In this document: positions 4,943 through 8,018 of the stretch, piece after piece
How positions within the stretch are numbered: position 1 is the stretch's first letter
How the letters are laid out: each line of letters begins with the position of its first letter
From: Candidatus Izemoplasma sp.
GTDB lineage: Bacteria; Bacillota_I; Bacilli_A; Izemoplasmatales; Izemoplasmataceae
NCBI GenBank assembly: GCA_021736285.1
Contig: JAIPGE010000061.1
Location: 1-8,018, forward strand
DNA: 8,018 nt
Direction: 5' to 3'
Program-made: the position numbers and the translations under genes
Notes under the pieces: model-generated
The model's database searches: none
The model's input: the letters and a program-made list of their open reading frames with translations, nothing else
What the model was told of the DNA's origin: nothing

Positions 4943-7321
4943 TTATGAATTTTGATTGATCATCTTAATAAACGCATCTGCTAATTCGGGATCATACTTT
5001 TTGCCAGTATCATCTTTAATTAATTTCAAAGCTTCTTCTTGACTTTTAGCTTCGCCATAGTTGTTATCGTTTGTCATGCTATCGTATACTTCAATTAGGC
5101 GCATTATTCGAGATAAATATGGAATTTGTTCACCAGATAGATTTTCAGGATAGCCACTGCCATCATAATTTTCATGATGGTGTAAAACATAGTTTGCAAT
5201 ATCGGTATAATTAGGCAGTGCATTTAAAATTCGGTATCCGTTTTCCACATGTAACTTCATATTGCTTCTTGCATCATTGTCTTCATAGACAACATCGAGT
5301 AAATTACGATCTAGTGAAATCTTACCAAGATCATGATTAAACGCAATTTTTTTGAGTAGTTTGACTTCTTTTTGAGGACGATTTAAATAGGTGCCAAATT
5401 GTTCTGCGAGTTCTGCACAGCGTTGATGATGATTCTTAAAGTCAAGATTTAATTCATCCATTGTCTCACGTAAACGTTGATATGTATTTTCACGCATAAT
5501 CGGTCCGATTTTCGTCTTTTCAGCATACATTTCTTTTTCAGCTAATAACAACACATCATCAACTGATTCATCTAATGTTTTTTTTGTCCCAATACCTAGA
5601 GAAATACTTGGGATGATTGTATTATAATAAGATTTTTGACATAAATCACGAATTCGGTTAACAATGATTTCTGCATTTTCATGAGTAGTTTGTGGTAATA
5701 AAATTAAAAACTCATCACCACCCCATCGACCTAAAATATCTTCAGCTCGAACTGCTTTGCTTAAAATAGAAGAAATTTCAATTAATAAATTATCACCTTC
5801 ATGATGACCAAACGCATCATTCACGAGTTTTAATCCATTCACATCACCAATGATAAATGAAAGCGGTAGTTGTCGTTTTGTGTTTAGACGTTTGATTTCT
5901 TCTTCCAAAAAGAAGCGGTTATATAGTTTGGTAACAGCATCGTGTTGACTGATAAATCGGATTTGTTCAAATTGTTCCTTTTCAACAGTAATATCCCGTA
6001 AAATTAAAATAATACCACTCAAATCTCCCGCTGTATTTTCCAAAGGAGATAATGAGATATCTACATATTTATTTGTATTGGTATTTTCTTGGATGAGTGT
6101 GATTTGTTTAAACTGGATTGATTGTCGTTCTGAACTCAATTGTTGAATCAGTTTTTCTAAGTTTGTATCATTGTTAAAGAAAAAACGAATCGTATGAACA
6201 ACAGGTTTACCAATAATTGATGATTGAACATTAATTAATGTTTTAGCTGTCTCGTTGACAAGTTCAATATCGCCATATTTATCTGTTAATATAACACCAT
6301 CATGAATACTCGCGAGTGCAGTTTTAAGTTGTAATTGCATGTGTTCAATCTGGCTTTGCTTTTCAATCCGATGAGAGATATCATTAACAGAAAGAAATAG
6401 GACCCATTTTCCTGCCAGTTTTATTGCACTTGAATATGTCTCAATCGAAATGACATTGCCTTGTTTTGTAATGTGTTTAGCTGTGAAATAATTCTGTTCA
6501 TTTTTTAACGCCTTAGCAACAAGGCGATCTATTTCAGCAGAAGGTAATGGATTTAAATCGCCAATCCCAATTTGTAAGAACTCCTGATAGGAGTAGCCAT
6601 ACATTGTAATTGCAGTTTGGTTGACATCAGTAAATTTTTTAAGTTCAGGATCATAGACAAACGCAGCTGAACTAGTGTTATTGAAGAGCGTATCATATTT
6701 GATTTTATTTTCATTAATCTCTTGTGTTGTAAAAAAATTAATGCGGTTTTTTAACATAAACACAGAAATTCCTAATCCGCCTAGGGGATTAATAATAATA
6801 ATCGGTATAAAAAGTTGATTGATTATCTGGGGTGGAATTTGATTTGGAAACAAATAGCCAATAGCAATAACGGTTGCTTGGGTTATCAAAATAATAATAT
6901 ATTGTTCTAACAAGGTGATAGAATTTAGTTTGACCTTATTATTTAAAAGCCGTTTGTATCGCCATATTAATCCGACAATAGCAGGTAATATAACTTCAAT
7001 AATCCCAGGAATTGTACCGGCACCACCTATAACAATACGATAAATTGTTAAAGTAATTGCACCCATAATCGTTGGTAATGTACCTAAATACATCCCACTA
7101 GTAATCATTACAATACTGCGTCCATCAAAAAAGATACCCGGTATGGTTTCATACGGATAACTCATAATAATGAATCCAATAATTGAAACAGCAATCCCCA
7201 TGATTATTTTTCTAACATAGGTAGGGACTTTTGATTCAATTGAATACACAGAATAAATTAACGATAAACTAAGCAATAAAATAATATTAGTAACAAACGG
7301 TATAACAACATCAAAAAACAT
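4943..7321 (-). CDS. Membrane sensor with LytS-like 5TM region, two PAS domains, GGDEF and HD-GYP (c-di-GMP turnover)
   Basis: The gene encodes 792 residues from the preferred ATG at 7321; the frame opens three codons earlier at GTG 7330, and numbers here count from that GTG. About six hydrophobic segments fill residues 8-193. The FFDGRS (67-72) and YRIVIGGAG (97-105) motifs mark a 5TM-5TMR_LYT sensor as in LytS. PAS domains follow at about 208-320 and 333-450. The GGDEF domain (about 460-610) is canonical: D496, GGDEF at 537-541 and an inhibitory-site RxxD (R528-D531) five residues ahead, so it should be an active, product-inhibited diguanylate cyclase. The HD-GYP domain (about 615-790) keeps H666-D667, K670, H694, H718-H719 and GYP (726-728), but has E747 and N756 where family members usually have Asp and Arg. 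It probably makes, and perhaps degrades, c-di-GMP in response to a membrane or PAS signal. The ligand is unknown. Confidence 0.92.
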   Translation of the reverse strand: MFFDVVIPFVTNIILLLSLSLIYSVYSIESKVPTYVRKIIMGIAVSIIGFIIMSYPYETIPGIFFDGRSIVMITSGMYLGTLPTIMGAITLTIYRIVIGGAGTIPGIIEVILPAIVGLIWRYKRLLNNKVKLNSITLLEQYIIILITQATVIAIGYLFPNQIPPQIINQLFIPIIIINPLGGLGISVFMLKNRINFFTTQEINENKIKYDTLFNNTSSAAFVYDPELKKFTDVNQTAITMYGYSYQEFLQIGIGDLNPLPSAEIDRLVAKALKNEQNYFTAKHITKQGNVISIETYSSAIKLAGKWVLFLSVNDISHRIEKQSQIEHMQLQLKTALASIHDGVILTDKYGDIELVNETAKTLINVQSSIIGKPVVHTIRFFFNNDTNLEKLIQQLSSERQSIQFKQITLIQENTNTNKYVDISLSPLENTAGDLSGIILILRDITVEKEQFEQIRFISQHDAVTKLYNRFFLEEEIKRLNTKRQLPLSFIIGDVNGLKLVNDAFGHHEGDNLLIEISSILSKAVRAEDILGRWGGDEFLILLPQTTHENAEIIVNRIRDLCQKSYYNTIIPSISLGIGTKKTLDESVDDVLLLAEKEMYAEKTKIGPIMRENTYQRLRETMDELNLDFKNHHQRCAELAEQFGTYLNRPQKEVKLLKKIAFNHDLGKISLDRNLLDVVYEDNDARSNMKLHVENGYRILNALPNYTDIANYVLHHHENYDGSGYPENLSGEQIPYLSRIMRLIEVYDSMTNDNNYGEAKSQEEALKLIKDDTGKKYDPELADAFIKMINQNS

Positions 7322-7327
7322 AAATTT

Positions 7328-7333
7328 CACCTT
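7328..7333 (-). promoter_or_regulatory. Ribosome binding site AAGGTG that decides the start of the c-di-GMP gene
   Basis: On the minus strand AAGGTG lies six bases before the ATG at 7321, the ideal distance. The GTG at 7330 that opens the frame is itself part of this site, so translation from it would leave only a poor AGGT upstream. The ATG start, three codons in, is therefore preferred. Confidence 0.75.
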
Positions 7334-7344
7334 ACCTAAACTTT

Positions 7345-7350
7345 ATTATA
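7345..7350 (-). promoter_or_regulatory. -10 box of the c-di-GMP protein gene
   Basis: Read on the minus strand, TATAAT occupies 7350-7345. The expected -35 region is only T-rich (about 7368-7373) with no good TTGACA match. Transcription would start near 7338, giving a leader of about 17 bases. There is therefore no room for a riboswitch downstream of this promoter. Confidence 0.5.
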
Positions 7351-7834
7351 ATATAAGTAAGCGATTTTAAAAAGTATTAATTTTCTTATCTTGAAAGCCA
7401 CAGTACTAAAAACATAGTAAATTTGTACAATAATGTCATTAAATAAGATATAGAAAGACGGGATTATATAGACAATTTTTAATCATTCATCAACAAAAAA
7501 TAATAGTATATAGGAAGATATTGTCAGTATCTCAACATCGCTTAGAATTAACTTTATGAAGAAAATAATGGCAATCCTTATCTTGATATTGCTATTGGCA
7601 AAGTAGTAATCATACTAGTTGAACATTTGAGATTGATTTTATAATGATTGTGATGATAAATTATTTCAAGTATAATGTACTAAAACCAAGTTTAAGAACT
7701 TTAATGAAATCTCACTGAACAGAAAGGTGAAGATTTGGTGAAAACTTTTTGCAACTTTAATTTTAGTTAACAATGTACTTAAAACTGATATTGCAATCGC
7801 AAAAACTATTTTCATAAATCCTTACTATGAAGCA
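7351..7834. other. Long AT-rich stretch between divergent genes without a convincing gene
   Basis: About 480 bases separate the promoter of the minus-strand c-di-GMP gene from that of ackA. I see no tRNA, no recognisable riboswitch, no strong terminator and no ORF with both a good start and good length. Weak promoter-like pairs (TTGAAA at 7391-7396, TTGTAC at 7423-7428) lack good -10 boxes. Two short coding-like remnants are listed separately. It may be a decayed gene region. Confidence 0.5.
7556..7606 (+). pseudogene. Possible remnant of a signal-peptide or lipoprotein gene start
   Basis: ATG at 7556 opens a 16-codon frame reading MKKIMAILILILLLAK and then TAG, with TAA following at once. 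Two lysines plus a run of Leu, Ile and Ala is exactly the shape of a secretion signal, often ending LAGC in lipoproteins. There is no Shine-Dalgarno site and no continuation in the same frame. Chance in AT-rich DNA is a real alternative. Confidence 0.2.
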
Positions 7835-7863
7835 ATGACAAATCAGATAATATATGATATTAT
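7835..7863 (+). promoter_or_regulatory. Promoter of ackA
   Basis: ATGACA (7835-7840) and TATTAT (7858-7863) are separated by 17 bases; a perfect TATAAT (7861-7866) overlaps the latter at a 20-base spacing. Transcription would start around 7870, giving a leader of about 25 bases with AAAGGAG (7883-7889) seven bases before the ATG. Confidence 0.6.
7847..7863. repeat. Palindrome across the ackA promoter, candidate operator
   Basis: ATAATAT (7847-7853) and ATATTAT (7857-7863) form a perfect 7-base inverted repeat around a 3-base centre. It covers the spacer and -10 box, where a bound repressor would block transcription. It contains only A and T in its arms, so chance is not excluded. Confidence 0.35.
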
Positions 7864-7896
7864 AATACTGAAATTACTTTACAAAGGAGCGTATAA

Positions 7897-8018
7897 ATGA
7901 AAATAATAGCAGTAAATGCAGGCAGTTCCTCACTCAAGTTTCAATTATTAAAAATGCCCGAGGAAAAGGTATTAGTAAGTGGTATTGTAGAACGGATTGG
8001 GATGGACAATGCCGTTTT
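7897..8018 (+). CDS. ackA: Acetate kinase, N-terminal part (runs off the window)
   Basis: The first 40 residues read MKIIAVNAGSSSLKFQLL and onward, the hallmark start of acetate kinase; the enzyme is usually about 400 residues, so some 90 percent lies beyond the edge. It interconverts acetyl phosphate plus ADP with acetate plus ATP in the cytoplasm and is the usual ATP-yielding last step of acetate fermentation, normally paired with phosphotransacetylase. N7, S10 and S12 in the NAGSSS motif correspond to conserved active-site residues of the family. AAAGGAG at 7883-7889 supports the ATG start. The gene is divergent from the c-di-GMP gene and has its own promoter. Confidence 0.95.
   Translation, partial: MKIIAVNAGSSSLKFQLLKMPEEKVLVSGIVERIGMDNAV

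Larger units (their letters stand above)
7738..7900 (+). pseudogene. Possible small frameshifted gene just before ackA
   Basis: AAAGGTGA (7723-7730) lies seven bases before GTG at 7738, an excellent initiation signal. The frame stops after ten codons (TAA 7768-7770). If one base of the five-T run (7746-7750) is dropped, the reading continues for 53 residues, starting MKTFATLILVNN, to a TGA (7898-7900) that overlaps the ackA ATG as ATGA. I do not recognise the product. The ackA promoter lies within this stretch, which argues against a live gene, and chance is possible. Confidence 0.2.

Noticed and set aside
119..7321. Mollicute-style recoding of TGA as tryptophan
   Set aside because: All Trp codons seen in the long genes are TGG, and full-length conserved proteins are obtained with the standard code.
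7322..7560. A c-di-GMP or other riboswitch before the c-di-GMP gene
   Set aside because: The likely leader is about 17 bases, and no conserved GEMM-type or other riboswitch core was seen on the minus strand.
1..8018. CRISPR array, insertion sequence, prophage or toxin-antitoxin system
   Set aside because: No regularly spaced direct repeats, transposase, integrase or paired small toxin/antitoxin genes are visible on either strand.

Overview
The window looks like a piece of a low-GC, anaerobic or fermentative bacterium of the Bacillota / Mycoplasmatota border (Acholeplasma-, Izemoplasma- or Haloplasma-like). This placement is an inference from AT-richness, gene content (YerC, CoA-disulfide-reductase-like enzyme, LytS-type sensor, acetate kinase) and strong AGGAGGT-type Shine-Dalgarno sites. 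Tryptophan is encoded by TGG and no long gene needs TGA read as Trp, so the standard bacterial code applies and Mycoplasma/Spiroplasma recoding is excluded.

Layout. Positions 1-108 hold the last 35 codons of a gene whose tail resembles the large subunit (NuoD type) of complex I-like or group-4 hydrogenase-like complexes. Its stop codon lies inside the ribosome binding site of the next gene (119-2107), an unusual fusion of a NuoI/EchF-type two-cluster ferredoxin with a GltD/NfnB-type FAD and NAD(P) oxidoreductase. A strong terminator (2113-2144) ends this operon. Then come a stand-alone CoA-disulfide-reductase-like flavoenzyme (2203-3534) and a two-gene unit with its own extended -10 promoter: the TrpR-like regulator YerC (3587-3886) and a metallo-beta-lactamase-fold hydrolase (3896-4711). 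A tRNA-Leu(CAA) with its own promoter and an encoded CCA follows (4804-4890). A bidirectional terminator separates it from a converging minus-strand gene for a large membrane c-di-GMP protein (4943-7321; 5TM LytS-like sensor, PAS, PAS, GGDEF, HD-GYP). A gene-poor stretch of about 570 bases follows, and then the start of ackA (acetate kinase, 7897 to the window edge) on the plus strand.

How the genes fit together. The first operon probably joins pyridine-nucleotide oxidation or reduction to a membrane-bound, ion-pumping ferredoxin-linked complex. The flavoenzyme at 2203 handles NAD(P)H-dependent disulfide or thiol redox, and AckA makes ATP from acetyl phosphate. Together they suggest fermentative metabolism in which ferredoxin and NAD(P)H pools are balanced at the membrane. 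The c-di-GMP protein is a separate signalling unit. The most noteworthy items are the NuoI-GltD fusion with its NuoD-like upstream partner, and the substituted ligand positions in the HD-GYP domain. No CRISPR array, insertion sequence or phage gene was seen.
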